Shown here: piece after piece, positions 21,384-33,100 of the stretch
Position numbering within the stretch: position 1 is the stretch's first letter
How the letters are laid out: each line of letters starts with the position of its first letter
Assembly: GCA_023614405.1 (NCBI GenBank)
Contig: CM042694.1
Coordinates: 87,775,285-87,839,284 of the forward strand
Source: Avena insularis
Lineage: Eukaryota > Streptophyta > Magnoliopsida > Poales > Poaceae
Direction: 5' to 3'
DNA length: 64,000 nucleotides
Notes under the pieces: model-generated
Told to the model about the DNA's origin: nothing
Database searches by the model: none
The model's input: the letters and a program-made list of their open reading frames with translations, nothing else
Made by a program: the position numbers and the translations under genes

Positions 21384-22260
21384 ATGATGGGAAACGCATG
21401 TGAGACCCACTTGGTCCCTGCCCATGGCACCACGACTTTGACAGTGGTGTACACAAATGATGAAGCGACTGTGGAGACAACTCTCGCCAGGTTTGAGCAA
21501 TTGCTTGAGAAAGAGAAGCACAAGTTTGTGGGGGCTAGACTTGGAGTACACCCGTGCAAATAAGCGAAAAAATCCTCCACAAGAGATCGCTGTCGTGCAA
21601 ATCACCATACATGAGGAGGTCCTCGTTTACCACTTCTGCAGGTGTGTGAAATTTAAATTTGAGATCACCACTTCTGCATCCCTTGTTCCCTTACATCCCT
21701 AGAACCATCTAAGTGTAGGAGTAAACCAACTGAGATGCGGTGTCCGGCTCTGGTCGAGTTCTTGTGTAGGAAAGGGATAACTTTCACTAGCATGGATATC
21801 ACAAATGACAGAATTATGCTTTCTCGTGCGTTGATAAAAATCCTAGAGGGGCACCACATCGACATCCAAAATCTGTACAAGATCAAATCATACCCAGCGA
21901 AGGATGGCATGGGTGATCTGGCAGCGGAAATCATCGATAAATCCTATGAAAAATCGAAGAAATTGAAGCGACTCGATCACGACTACTGGGAGTGGAAGCC
22001 GATGAGCCTGGCGCCTCGAGTATGCAGCCAGAGACGCCTACATGCCGTACGAGTTGTACAGTAAGCTCATTACCATGAAAGATGGGATGGTTAAGGCGGG
22101 GTTTTTCGCGAGAGAGCTATGCCCTGGTTGCAAGCTAGCCCAGGAGAAGAAGTGCGAGGAGGACAGGAAGCGGTTTCAGGACGAGCAGGGATCTTGGGAC
22201 GGTGGCGACATCAAGCGGCTGAAGGGGAAGCAAGTCAAGGACGACAACAAGTGGTGGTGA
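21384..22260 (+). pseudogene. Plant WRN-like DEDDy 3'-5' exonuclease, two frameshifts
   Basis: Reading starts at ATG 21384 or 21387 (MGNACETHLVPAHG). Exo I is LDLEYTRANKR (Asp and Glu of DEDD) at about 21541, Exo II is SMDITNDRIML, and Exo III is LEYAARDAYMPYELY with the Y-x3-D pattern. HHIDIQNLYKI and KDGMGDLAAEIID are typical linker words of this family, which degrades DNA or RNA from 3' ends. One extra G in GTGGGGGCTAG (about 21533-21537) breaks the frame just before Exo I. One extra base in GGCGCCTCGAG (about 22010-22016) breaks it before Exo III. A 77-bp intron (21642-21718, GT..AG) joins FCR to SKPTE in phase. A Lys/Asp-rich tail ends at TGA 22260. All catalytic residues are still encoded, so the breaks could be recent, or sequencing errors in homopolymer-like spots. 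Confidence 0.72.
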
Positions 22261-22643
22261 TATATTATGTGTTTGAACTAGATTTTAGTTTCTAGTTTAT
22301 TATGTGTGTGATACATTTAGTTACTTCAATATAAAATTTGAACCAATTTAACTTGTTGATGTATTTCTTGACAATTATAATATAATCGAGCACTAGAAAT
22401 ATTTTGTAGTGTGCATGAGCATGATCAGTAAATATAATTTAACACTAGAAACTTTAAGGCACTCCATATAAAGGAGTAGATTAATATATAAGGTTCACCA
22501 GAGACACCACGGATATATTGTCTTACATACCACACACGGGTAATAATTAACTAGAACAAAATAAAAGCAGGGGCTACAGCAGGAGGCCGGGACACGGAGA
22601 CGCCTAGAAGGGCAGGGGTTTATCAGCAGGAGGCAGCGACAGC
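22261..22643. other. Intergenic region between convergent genes
   Basis: 383 bp of AT-rich DNA between two gene ends that face each other. It contains AATAAA-like words on both strands (near 22331 and 22558) that could serve as poly(A) signals, and the left arm (22507-22525) of a 19-bp inverted repeat. Confidence 0.45.
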
Positions 22644-23033
22644 CTAGTCGATGGGATACAGGCCAGTCCTGACATACTTCTGGAGGAATTTGCCGTAGGC
22701 TGCGTGCCGCGCCAAGGTAATCGGCCTATGGCTTATGACTCTGCCTCTGCCAACGCCCTCCGCGTGCTGGATCGTGTTGTTGAGGTCCATGTTGATTGCT
22801 CTGCCACAGAATGGGCAAAACAATCTCCCCCTACGGTGGAAATGGATTAGCCCACACCGTAACCGCCTCAGCACATAGCAGCTCTTGTTGTCCCTGGATT
22901 CCTTGCTAGAATCCACTTCATCATCATCCTCCTATTGATTTTTAAGAACATAACTTAGAACTCGTACATATGATTGAGTTGTATTACAACTCAAGAATTG
23001 ACAACGTGTATATATAAGACAATATATCCGTGG
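22507..23033. repeat. 19-bp perfect inverted repeat flanking exon 2
   Basis: CCACGGATATATTGTCTTA at 22507-22525 and its exact reverse complement at 23015-23033. It encloses all of exon 2 (22644-22931) and 84 bp of intron. No clear target-site duplication is seen outside the arms. Confidence 0.75.
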
Positions 23034-26000
23034 ATATCAAAGATAAAGCATCTCAGCAATAGTTTGATCGGTTCATATATCATTTCATCTCAACACAATG
23101 ACAAATAGTTGCATCAGATTGCGGCCTCATAAGTTTATTCAAGGACGGCGTGAGTGAACCAAGTAACAATTGCATAGCATGTATTGTTGTTGTACACCGC
23201 CCCAGGTTCACTAACTCGTCCCTAAAAAAATCTGACACCAATGTGTCTGCCTCTCTTTTGGGACAAATTTGAATCATTGGCCACAATAAGAAATTGAAAT
23301 GTAATCGTACAAAACATTATTCAGAGATATACATAGTCAGGTACAAAAACAAGCCTAAATATTGTAATTATAAATAAAAAACCAAACAATTAATCCTCAG
23401 GTGCAGGTTAAAAAATACTTATGATCAAAACCATTCATATACATATGCATCATACCAATCATTAAAAGATCAGAAACAATTCAAGGATCATATATGTAGT
23501 TCCACATGAGAATAAATCTAGGGCCTCATAATTTGTTTTAGAGATGGAGTAGGCGAACCAAAGTACCAACAGCACAACCTATATTGTTTGTGTGCATTGC
23601 TGCCTCAGGTTCCCCAACCCATCCCTAAAACACGACACCATCATACGTGTCTCCCCTTGAACTCTTTTGGGGCAAATTTCAACCATCGGCCTCGGTGACA
23701 AACTAAAATGTAATTCTTATAGACTATGAATGCATGGAATAGATAATTTGAATATCATAGTTATATGAATGTAGAATAAAGATTGCAGCCTCATAAGTTT
23801 ATTCAGGGACGGCGTGAGTGAACCAAGTAACAATTGCACAGCCTGTATTGTTGTTGTACATCGCCCCAGGTTCACTAACTCGTCCCTGAAAAAATCTGAC
23901 ACCAACATGTCTGCCTCTCTTTTGGAGAAAATTTGAATCATTGGCCACAATAAGAAATTGAAATGTAATCGTACAAAACATTATTCAGGGATATACATAG
24001 TCAGGTACAAAAATAAGCCTAAATATTGTAATTATAAATAAAAAACCAAACAATTAATCCTCAGGTGCATGTTAAAAATACTTATGATCAAAACCATTCA
24101 TATACATATGCATCATACCAATCATTAAAAGATCAGAAACAATTCAAGGATCATATATGTAGTTCCACATGAGAATAAATCTAGGGCCTCATAATTTGTT
24201 TTAGAGATGGAGTAGGTGAACCAAAGTACCAACATCACAACCTATATTGTTTGTGTGCATTGCTGCCTCGGGTTCACCAACCCATCCCTAAAACACGACA
24301 CCATCATACGTGTCTCCCCTTGAACCCTTTTGGGGCAAATTTCAATCATCGACCTCGGTGACAAACTAAAATGTAATTCGTATACACTATGAATGCATGG
24401 AATAGATAATTTGAATATCATAGTTATATGAATGTAGAATAAAGATTGCAGCCTCATAAGTTTATTCAGGGACGGCGTGAGTGAACCACGTAACAATTGC
24501 ATAGCCTGTATTGTTGTTGTATATTGCCCCAGGTTCACTAACTCGTCCCTGAAAAAATCTGACACCAATGTGTCTGCCTCTCTTTTGGGGCAAATTTGAA
24601 TCATTGGCCACAATAAGAAATTGAAATGTAATCGTACAAAATATTATTCAGGGATATACATAGCCAAGTAAAAAAACAAGCCTAAATATTGTAATTATAA
24701 ATAAAAAACCAAACAATTAATCTTCAGGTGCATGTTAAAAATACTTATGATCAAAACCATTCATATACATATGCATCATACCAATCATTAAAAGATTAGA
24801 AACAATTCAAGGATCATATATGTAGTTCCATATGAGAATAAATCAAGGGCCTCATAATTTGTTTCAAAGATGGAGTTGGAGAACCAAAGTACCAACAGCA
24901 CAACCTATATTGTTTGTGTGCATTGCTGCCTCAGGTTCACCAACCCATCCCTAAAAAACGACACCGTCATACGTGTCTCCCCTTGAACTCTTTTGGTGCA
25001 AATTTCAATCATCGGCTTCGGTGACAAACTAAAATGTAATTCTTATACACTATGAATGCATGGAATAGATAATTCAAATATCATAGTTCTATGAATGTAG
25101 AATAAAGATTACGGCCTCATAAGTTTCTACAGAGATGGCGTAAGCGAACCAAGTAATAATTGCACGGCTTATATTGATCGTGTACATGGCCCCAGGTTCG
25201 CTCACTCATCCTAGTAAAAATTTGACACCAATGTGTCTGCCTCTCTTTGGGGCAAATTTGAATCATTGGCCACAATAAGAAATTGAAATGTAATCGTACC
25301 AAACAATATTCAGGAATATACAAATGCATCATACAACGCATTCATAGATTAGAAACAATACAAATATTATATATTTAGGTTCCATATGAGAGAAAAAATT
25401 AGGGCCTCATTTTTTTCAGCAATGGAGTCGGAGAACCAAAATACCAACAGCAACCTATATTGTTTATGTGCATTGCTGCCTCAGGGCCACTAACCATCCC
25501 TAAGAAAATGAGACCATCAGATGCCCTTGCACTATTTTGGGGAAAAATTGAATCATTGGGATCAGTAAGGAATAGAAATGTAATGTTATAGGCCTGCTGT
25601 GTATCGAAATCAACACTCAACTAGCAAACTCAACTAGATGGCAAATGAGCAGATTGGGGTTTTGTGACTAGACGGATTGGGGTTTTGTGACTAGATGGCA
25701 GATGCATCAATCAACCGATCGAATCATATATATACTACCCTACTTCAAGAGCAAAAGAATATGTACACGATTGAGCAAATCCTATGTATGAACAGTGAAA
25801 ACTGCGGCTGTGACTAGAGAAGCTAGCAATGTAGTACCTCGGACTCCTCATCAAGGACCTCCTCCTCGAACTCATCATTCTCCGCGATTGCGTCGAAGAT
25901 TTCTTGAACGGCGATGGGGTCATCGATGTAGATCACCGGATTGCCTCCGCCTGCCGCCTGCCCCCCATCCAGATCTGCCGCTGGCACCACGACGTTGTCG

Positions 26001-26266
26001 GCCACCTGCTGCTCGGCGGCGACGGCTACTACCGGCGGCTCGGCGGCGACGGCTACCAACTGCTGCTCGGCGGCGACGGCTACCACCTGCTGCTCGGCGG
26101 CGACCGCTACTGGCTGGACGGATGAGTTCGCACCCTCGATGGCACGACGACGAGCGGTGTTCGTGCCCGGAGAAGACGCCTCCGTCTGCTTGGCGACGAC
26201 CGAGCCATCTGCTGCTTTGCCTTCAACTGGCTTCACCTCCGGATCTTCTCCACGCGTACGCTTCAT
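22644..26266 (-). CDS. Two-exon gene, acidic protein with XS-type zinc-finger-like motif
   Basis: Exon 1 is 26266 to 25838 and exon 2 is 22931 to 22644 (TAG), with a 2906-bp intron. The donor is GAG|GTACTA and the acceptor is CAATAG|GAG; both junctions fall between codons, and the acidic run continues across them (LDEESE|EDDDEVD). The product is 238 residues. It starts with a basic MKRTRGE, has four copies of a nine-residue repeat of the type VAVAAEQQV (about 51-90), an acidic segment up to about 150, and then CPFCGRAINMDLNNTIQHAEGVGRG. Cys182, Cys185, His199 and the HAEGVG word resemble the zinc finger that precedes XS domains in SGS3-like RNA-silencing proteins; no XS domain follows. A small nucleic-acid-binding protein is an inference. 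No stop or frameshift breaks the model. A TATA-like box lies at 26397. Confidence 0.58.
23070..25600 (-). repeat. 663-bp tandem repeat in the intron, with about eight hairpins
   Basis: The segment CTCGTCCCT...GAATCATTGGCCACAATAAG recurs with ends near 23286, 23950, 24613 and 25275, i.e. every 662-664 bp. Each unit is made of two related halves, about 397 and 266 bp apart. Each half contains an inverted repeat of about 20-24 nt arms enclosing about 45-50 nt, for example TTCAGGGACG...GTGAACC against GGTTCACT...CGTCCCTGAA. Hairpins: 23138-23226, 23536-23630, 23802-23890, 24199-24293, 24465-24553, about 24861-24956, 25128-25215 and about 25415-25505. Repeated minus-strand ORFs (WPMIQICPKREADT...) are by-products of the repetition. 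Confidence 0.8.
25998..26110 (-). repeat. 27-bp coding minisatellite in exon 1
   Basis: About four copies of a 27-bp unit (plus-strand words CTGCTCGGCGGCGACGGCTA) encode VAVAAEQQV-like nonapeptides. The unit length keeps the frame. Confidence 0.8.
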
Positions 26267-26396
26267 GGCGCACCAAGGGAAGGAGGTAGTGCAAACGGGG
26301 GAGATTCAGCGCACGCGGCAGGTGTAGATTGGGGTCTTGGGACTAGACAGACTGGGGGAAATGACACGAGCTCATGGAAGAATTAGGTCGAGGGGG

Positions 26397-26406
26397 CTTA
26401 TAAACA
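26397..26406 (-). promoter_or_regulatory. TATA-like box of the two-exon gene
   Basis: Minus-strand GTTTATAAGC, about 130 bp upstream of ATG 26266. Spacing and strand fit a plant promoter with a leader of about 100 bp. Confidence 0.5.
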
Positions 26407-26443
26407 CCGGACCGTAGGTGGTCCTCGAGTGGACACATGTGGT

Positions 26444-26461
26444 GGGGGGGGGGGCGGGGGG
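26444..26461 (+). repeat. Poly-G tract
   Basis: 17 G residues interrupted by a single C. Could form a G-quadruplex and is prone to length errors in sequencing. Confidence 0.8.
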
Positions 26462-27115
26462 CTACCACGATCTCCACCCTTTTTTCGGTTCCCTTTTTTC
26501 TGAAACAGCCACGATCTCCACTTTAGATCTGCATTGAAAACACGCTCATGGCAGACCTCGATTCCACTGCATGCAAGTGGCGCGGAACTAATTTCTAGCA
26601 ACGTTAGATCTACTCGAGGGGGCCCTTGACTCATGGGATTTACTAGCGGTAGGGCCCAGTTGGAAGTGAGATTGAGAGCGCTGCGTATAAATGGGATATG
26701 TCGGATTAAAATCAAGTGGCAATAAATTGTAGCGTCCCGTCGACAACCGTGCACTCGATGACCCCATTGCCCTGTGCATGAGTTGTAGTAGCAGTAGTAG
26801 GCTTTTCAAACTTGATTAAACTTGACATGACCTCTCGACGACTTTTTCGATGGACGACATCGTGTTCCTTCCTGTAGAAGTCTCGCGGAGGGAGACGTCC
26901 GTGTTGTCTCACGCTGTATTGTGAAGGGCATGAGGTGTGCAACAATCATTGTTGGATCGCACAGAATCAACGGTTGGTGCGCACGATCCGCGTGACAACT
27001 GTGACAACCAATCAGGGAGTAGCAGACAGGGTGAGCACAGTTTTGGGCTTCTACGAAAGATAGAGAGGGGGGCAAAACTAAGTAGTACCACATAAAACCA
27101 AGGGCAAAACTGAGT

Positions 27116-27124
27116 AGTATAAAA
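27116..27124 (+). promoter_or_regulatory. TATA-like motif just before the satellite array
   Basis: TATAAAAAT in AGTAGTATAAAAATGG, on the strand reading into the array, about 65 bp before its first monomer. Two copies of GGCAAAACT(A/G)AGTAGTA (27072 and 27102) precede it. Promoter function is inferred only. Confidence 0.35.
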
Positions 27125-30100
27125 ATGGAAAGGGTCTTGTACAATGAAATACATCATGGAATACATCAAATTATGCCAAGATAGATCCACTAGAGTTCAT
27201 TGGATGTGTGTTCTTCTCATAAACCACGCATGGATCCACCAGTGGCATTGCATGTCCGTTCCTCTAAACAAACCACATAAGGATCCACCAGTGGCATTGC
27301 ATGTTTGTTCCTCTAAAACAACCACATAAGGATCCACCAGTGTCATTGCGTGTGTGTTCTTCTCATGAACCACACCCAGTGTCATTGCATGTGTGTTCTT
27401 CTAAACAAACCACATAAGGATCCACCAGTGTCATTGCCTGTCTGTTCTTTTCATGAACCACATAAGGATCCACCAGTGACATTGCATGTCTATTCTTTTC
27501 ATGAATCACAACCAGTGTCATTGCATGTCTTTTACTTCCATAAACCACATATGGATCCACCTAGTATGATTGCATGTCTGTTCCTCTAAACAAACCACAT
27601 AAGGATCCACCCGTGTCAATGCGTGTCTGTTCTTTCCATGAACCACACCCAATGTCATTGCATGCGTGTTCTTCTAAACAAACCACATGAGGATCCACCA
27701 GTGTCATTGCCTATATGTTCTTTTCATGAACCACACCGAGTGTCATTGCATCTGTGTTATTCTAAACAAACCACATAAGTCATTGCATGTCTGTTCTTTT
27801 CATGAACCACACGCGGTGTCATTGCATGTCTGTTCTTTTCATGAACCACGGCTAGAGTCATTGCATGTCTGTTCCTCTAAACAAACCGCATAAGGATCCA
27901 CCAGTGTCATTGCATGTCTGTTCTTTTCATAAACCACATAAGGATATACCAGTGTCATTGCATATCTGTTCTTTTCATGAAGCACACCCAGTGTCATTGC
28001 ATGTGTGTTACTTCCATAAACCACATGTGGATCCACCCAGTGTCATTGCATGTGTGTTCTTCTAAACAAACCACATAAGGATACACCAGTGTCATTGCAT
28101 GTCTTTTACTTCCATAAACCACATGTGGATCCACCGGTGTCATTGCCTGTCTGTTCTTCTAAACAAACCACATAAGGATCCACCAGTGTCATTGCCTGTC
28201 TGTTCTTTTCATGAACCACATAAGGATGGGCCCACCAGTGTCATTGCATGTCTGTTCTTTTCATGAACCACACCCAGTGTCAGTGCATGTCTATTCTATT
28301 CACGAACCACACCCAGTTTCACTGCATGTCTATTATTTTCATGAACCACATAAGGATCTACCAGTGTCATTGCATGTCTTTTACTTCCATAAACCACATG
28401 TGGATCCACCGGTGTCATTGCATGTTTGTTCCTCTAAACAAACCACATAAGGATCCACCAGTGTCATTGCATGTGTGTTCTTCTCATGAACCACACCCAG
28501 TGTCATTGCATGTGTGTTCTTCTAAACAAACCACATAAGGATGGGCCTACCAGTGTCATTGCCTGTCTGTTCTTTTCATGAACCACACCCAGTGTCAGTG
28601 CATGTCTGTTCTATTCATGAACCAAACCCAGTTTCACTGCATGTCTATTCTTTTCATGGACCACATAAGGATCTACAAGTGTCATTGCATGTCTTTTACT
28701 TCCATAAACCACATGTGGATCCACCGGTGTCATTGCATGTGTGTTCTTCTAAACAAACCACATAAGGATCCACCAGTGTCATTGCATATGTGTTCTTCTA
28801 AACAAACAACATAAGGATGGGCCCACCAGTGTCATTGCCTGTTTGTTCTTTTCATGAACCACACCTAGTGTCAGTGCATGTCTGTTCTATTCATGAACCA
28901 CACCCAGTTTCACTTCATGTCTGTTCTTTTCATGGACCACATAAGGATCTACCAGTGTCATTGCATGCCTTTTACTTCCATAAACCACATGTGGATCCAC
29001 CGGTGTCATTGCATGTGTGTTCTTCTAAACAAACCACATAAGGATCCACCAGTGTCATTGTCTGTCTGTTATTTTCATGAACCACATAAGGATGGGCCCA
29101 ATAGTGTCATTGCATGTCTGTTCTTTTCATGAACCACACCCAGTGTCAGTGCATGTCTGTTCTATTCACGAACCACACCCAGTTTCACTGCATGTCTGTT
29201 CTTTTCATGAACCACATAAGGATCTACCAGAGTCATTGCATGTCTTTTACTTCCATAAACCACATGTGGATCCACCGGTGTCTTTGCATGTATGTTCCTC
29301 TAAACAAACCACATAAGGATCCACCAGTGTCATTGCGTGTGTGTTCTTCTCATGAACCACACCTAGTGTCATTGCATGTGTGTTCTTCTAAACAAACCAC
29401 ATAAGGATCCACCAGTGACATTGCCTGTCTGTTCTTTTCATGAACCACATAAGAATCCACCAGTGTCATTGCATGTGTGTTCTTCTTAACAAACCACATA
29501 AGGATCCACCAGTGTCATTGTCTGTCTGTTCTTTTCATGAACCACATAAGGATCCACCAGTGTCATTGCATGTCTGTTCTTTTCATGAATCATAGCCAGT
29601 GTCATTGCATGTCTTTTACTTCCATAAACCACATATGGATCCACCTAGTGTGAATGCATGTTTGTTCCTCTAAACAAACCACATAAGGATCCACTAGTGT
29701 CATTGCGTGTCTGTTCTTTTCATGAACCACACCCAATGTCATTGCATGCGTGTTCTTCTAAACAAACCACATAAGGATCCACCAGTGTCATTGCCTATAT
29801 GTTCTTTTCATGAACCACACCCAGTGTCATTGCGTGTCTGTTCTTCTCATGAACCACATAAGGATGGGCCCACCAGTGTCATTGCATGTCTGTTCTTTTC
29901 ATGAACCACACCCAGTGTCATTGCATGTGTGTTACTTACATAAACCACATATGGATCCACCAGTGTGATTGCATGTATGTTCCTTCCATAAACCACATAA
30001 GGATCCACCAGGGGCATTGCATGTCTATTATTTTCATGAACCGCGGCTAGAGTCATTGCATGTCTGTTCTTTTCATGAACCATGGCTAGAGTCATTGCAT

Positions 30101-33100
30101 GTTTGTTTAAGGATCCACCAGTGTCATTGCATGTCTGTTCTTTTCATGGACCACATAAGGATCTACTAGTGTCATTGCATGGCTGTTCTATTCATGAACC
30201 ACACCCAGTGTCATTGCATGTGTGTTACTTCCATATACCACATGTGGATCCACCGGTGTCATTGCATGTCTGTTCCTCTAAACAAACCACATAAGGATCC
30301 ACAAGTGTCATTGCCTGTCTGTTCTTCTCATGAACCACATAAGGATGGGCCCACCAGTGTTAGTGCATGTCTGTTCTATTCACGAACCACACCCAGTTTC
30401 ACTGCATGTCTGTTCTTTTCATGAACCACATAAGGATCTAGTAGTGTCATTGCATGTCTTTTACTTCCATAAACCACATGTGGATCCACCGGTGTCATTG
30501 TATGTCTGTTCCTCTAAACAAACCACATAAGGATCCACCAGTGTCATTGTGTGTGTGTTCTTCTCATGAACCACATAAGGATCTACTAGTGTCATTGCAT
30601 GTGTGTTCTTTTCATGAACCACACCCAATGTCACTGCATGTCAGTTCTTTTCATGAACCACATAAGGATCTACTAGAGTCATTGGATGTGTGTTCTTCTC
30701 ATGAACCACACGTGGATCCACCGGTGTCATTGCATGTCTATTCCTCTAAACAAAACACATAACGATCCACGAGTGTCATTGCGTGTGTGTTCTTTTCATG
30801 AACCACACCCAGTGCCATTACATGGGTGTTCTCCTAAACAAACCACATAAGGATCCACAAGTGTCATTGCATGTGTGTTTTTCTAAACAAACCACATAAG
30901 GATGGGCCCACCAGTTTCATTGCCTGTCTGTTCTTTTCATGAACCACACCCAGTGTCAGTGCATGTCTGTTCTATTCATGAACCACACCCAGTTTCACTG
31001 CATGTCTGTTCTTTTCATGGACCACACAAGGATCTACCAGTGTCATTGCATGCCTTTTACTTCCATAAACCACATGTGGATCCACCGGTGTCATTGCATG
31101 TGTGTTCTTCTAAACAAACCACATAAGGATCCACCAGTGTCATTGCCTGTCTATTCTTTTCATGAACCACATAAGGATGGGCCCACCAGTGTCATTGCAT
31201 GTCTGTTCTTTTCATGAACCACACCCAGTGTCGATCGCCTGTTTCTATTCACGAACCACACCCAGTTTCACTGCATGTCTGTTCTTTTCATGAACCACAT
31301 AAGTATCTACCAGTGTCATTGCATGTCTTTTACTTCCATAAACCACATGTGGGTCCACCTAGTGTGATTGCATGTCTGTTCCTCTAAACAAACCACATAA
31401 GGATCCACCAGTGTCATTGCGTGTCTGTTCTTTTCAATTAACCACACCTAGTGCCATTGCATGCGTGTTCTTCTAAACAAACCACATGAGGATCCACCGG
31501 TGTTATTGCCTGTATGTTCTTTTCATGAACCACACAATGTGTCATTGCATGTGTGTTATTCTAAACAAACCACATAAGTCATTGCATGTCTATTCTTTTC
31601 ATGAACCACACCCGGTGTCATTGCATGTCTGTTCTTTTCATGAAGCACGGCTAGAGTCATTGCATGTCTGTTCCTCTAAACAAACCACATAAGGATCCAG
31701 CAGTGTCATTGATGTCTGTTCTTTTCATGAACCACATAAGGATCTACCAGTGTCATTGCATGTATGTTCTTTTCATGAACCACACTCAGTGTCATTGCAT
31801 GTGTGTTACTTCCATAAACCACATATGGATCCACCGGTGGGATTGCATGTCCGTTCCTTCCATAAACCGCATAAGGATCCACCAGTGTCATTGCATGTCT
31901 ATTCTTTTCATGAACCACATAAGGACCTACCAGTGTCATTGCATGTCTTTTCTATTCATGAACCACACCCAGTGTCATTGCATGTGTGTTACTTCCATAT
32001 ACCACATGTGGATCCACCGGTGTCATTGCATGTCTGTTCCTCTAAACAAACCACATAAGGATCCACCAGTGTCATTGCCTGTCTGTTCTTCTCATGAACC
32101 ACATAAGGATGGGCCCACCAGTGTTAGTACATGTCTGTTCTATTCACGAACCACACCCAGTTTCACTGCATGTCTGTTCCTTTCATGAACCACATAAGGA
32201 TCTACCAGTGTCATTGCATGTCTTTTACTTCCATAAACCACATGTGGATCCACCGGTGTCATTGCATGTCTGTTCTTCTAGACAAACCACATAAGGATCC
32301 ACCAGTGTCATTGCGTGTGTGTTCTTCACATGAACCACATAAGGACCTACAAGTGTCATTGCATGGGTGTTCTTTTCATGAACCACACCCAGTGTCACTG
32401 CATGTCAGTTCTTTTCATGAACCACATAAGGATCTACCAGAGTCATTGGATGTGTGTTATTCTCATGAATCACACGTGGATCCACCGGTGTCATTGCATT
32501 TCTGTTCCTCTAAACAAACCACATAAGGATACACCAGTGTCACTACATGTGTGTTCTTTTCATGAACCACACTCAGTGGCATTGCATGCGTGTTCTCCTA
32601 AACAAACCACATAAGGATCCACCAGTGTCATTGAATGTGTGTTCTTCTAAACAAACCACATAAGGATGGGCCCACCAGTGTCATTGCCTGTCTGTTCTTT
32701 TCATGAACCACACCCAGTGTCAGTGCATGTATGTTCTATTCATGAACCACACCCTGTTTCACTGCATGTCTATTATTTTCATGGACCACATAAGGATCTA
32801 CGAGTGTCATTGCATGTCTTTTACTTCCATAAACCACATGTGGATCCACCGGTGTCATTGCATGGGTGTTCTTCTAAACAAACCACATAAGGATCCACCA
32901 GTGTCATTGCGTGTGTGTTCTTCACATGAACCAAATAAGGACCTACAAGTGTCATGCATGGGTGTTCTTTTCATGAACCACACCCAGTGTCACTGCATGT
33001 CAGTTGTTTTCATGAACCACATAAGGATCTACCAGAGTCATTGGACGTGTGTTCTTCTCATGAATCACACGTGGATCAACCGATCTCATTGCATGTCTGT

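Larger units (their letters stand above)
26267..27182. other. Upstream region of the two-exon gene, up to the array
   Basis: 916 bp. Contains the TATA-like box above, a G-rich tract at 26444-26461 (GTGGGGGGGGGGGCGGGGG type), two copies of CCACGATCTCCAC (26464 and 26508), and at its right end a plus-strand TATA-like TATAAAAAT (27116-27124) about 65 bp before the array starts. Short ORFs in both directions show no motif. Confidence 0.45.

Noticed and set aside
23080..25341. Repeated minus-strand ORFs (WPMIQICPKREADT...) as a gene family
   Set aside because: Same frame in each 663-bp repeat unit but of variable length, interrupted by stops and containing the hairpin arms; best explained as repeat DNA in the intron.
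25795..26327. Plus-strand ORFs opposite exon 1 (25795-26289, 25941-26327)
   Set aside because: Shadows of the GC-rich coding minisatellite of the minus-strand gene; Arg/Pro/Thr/Ala-rich with no motif, while the minus frame has a coherent start and splice site.
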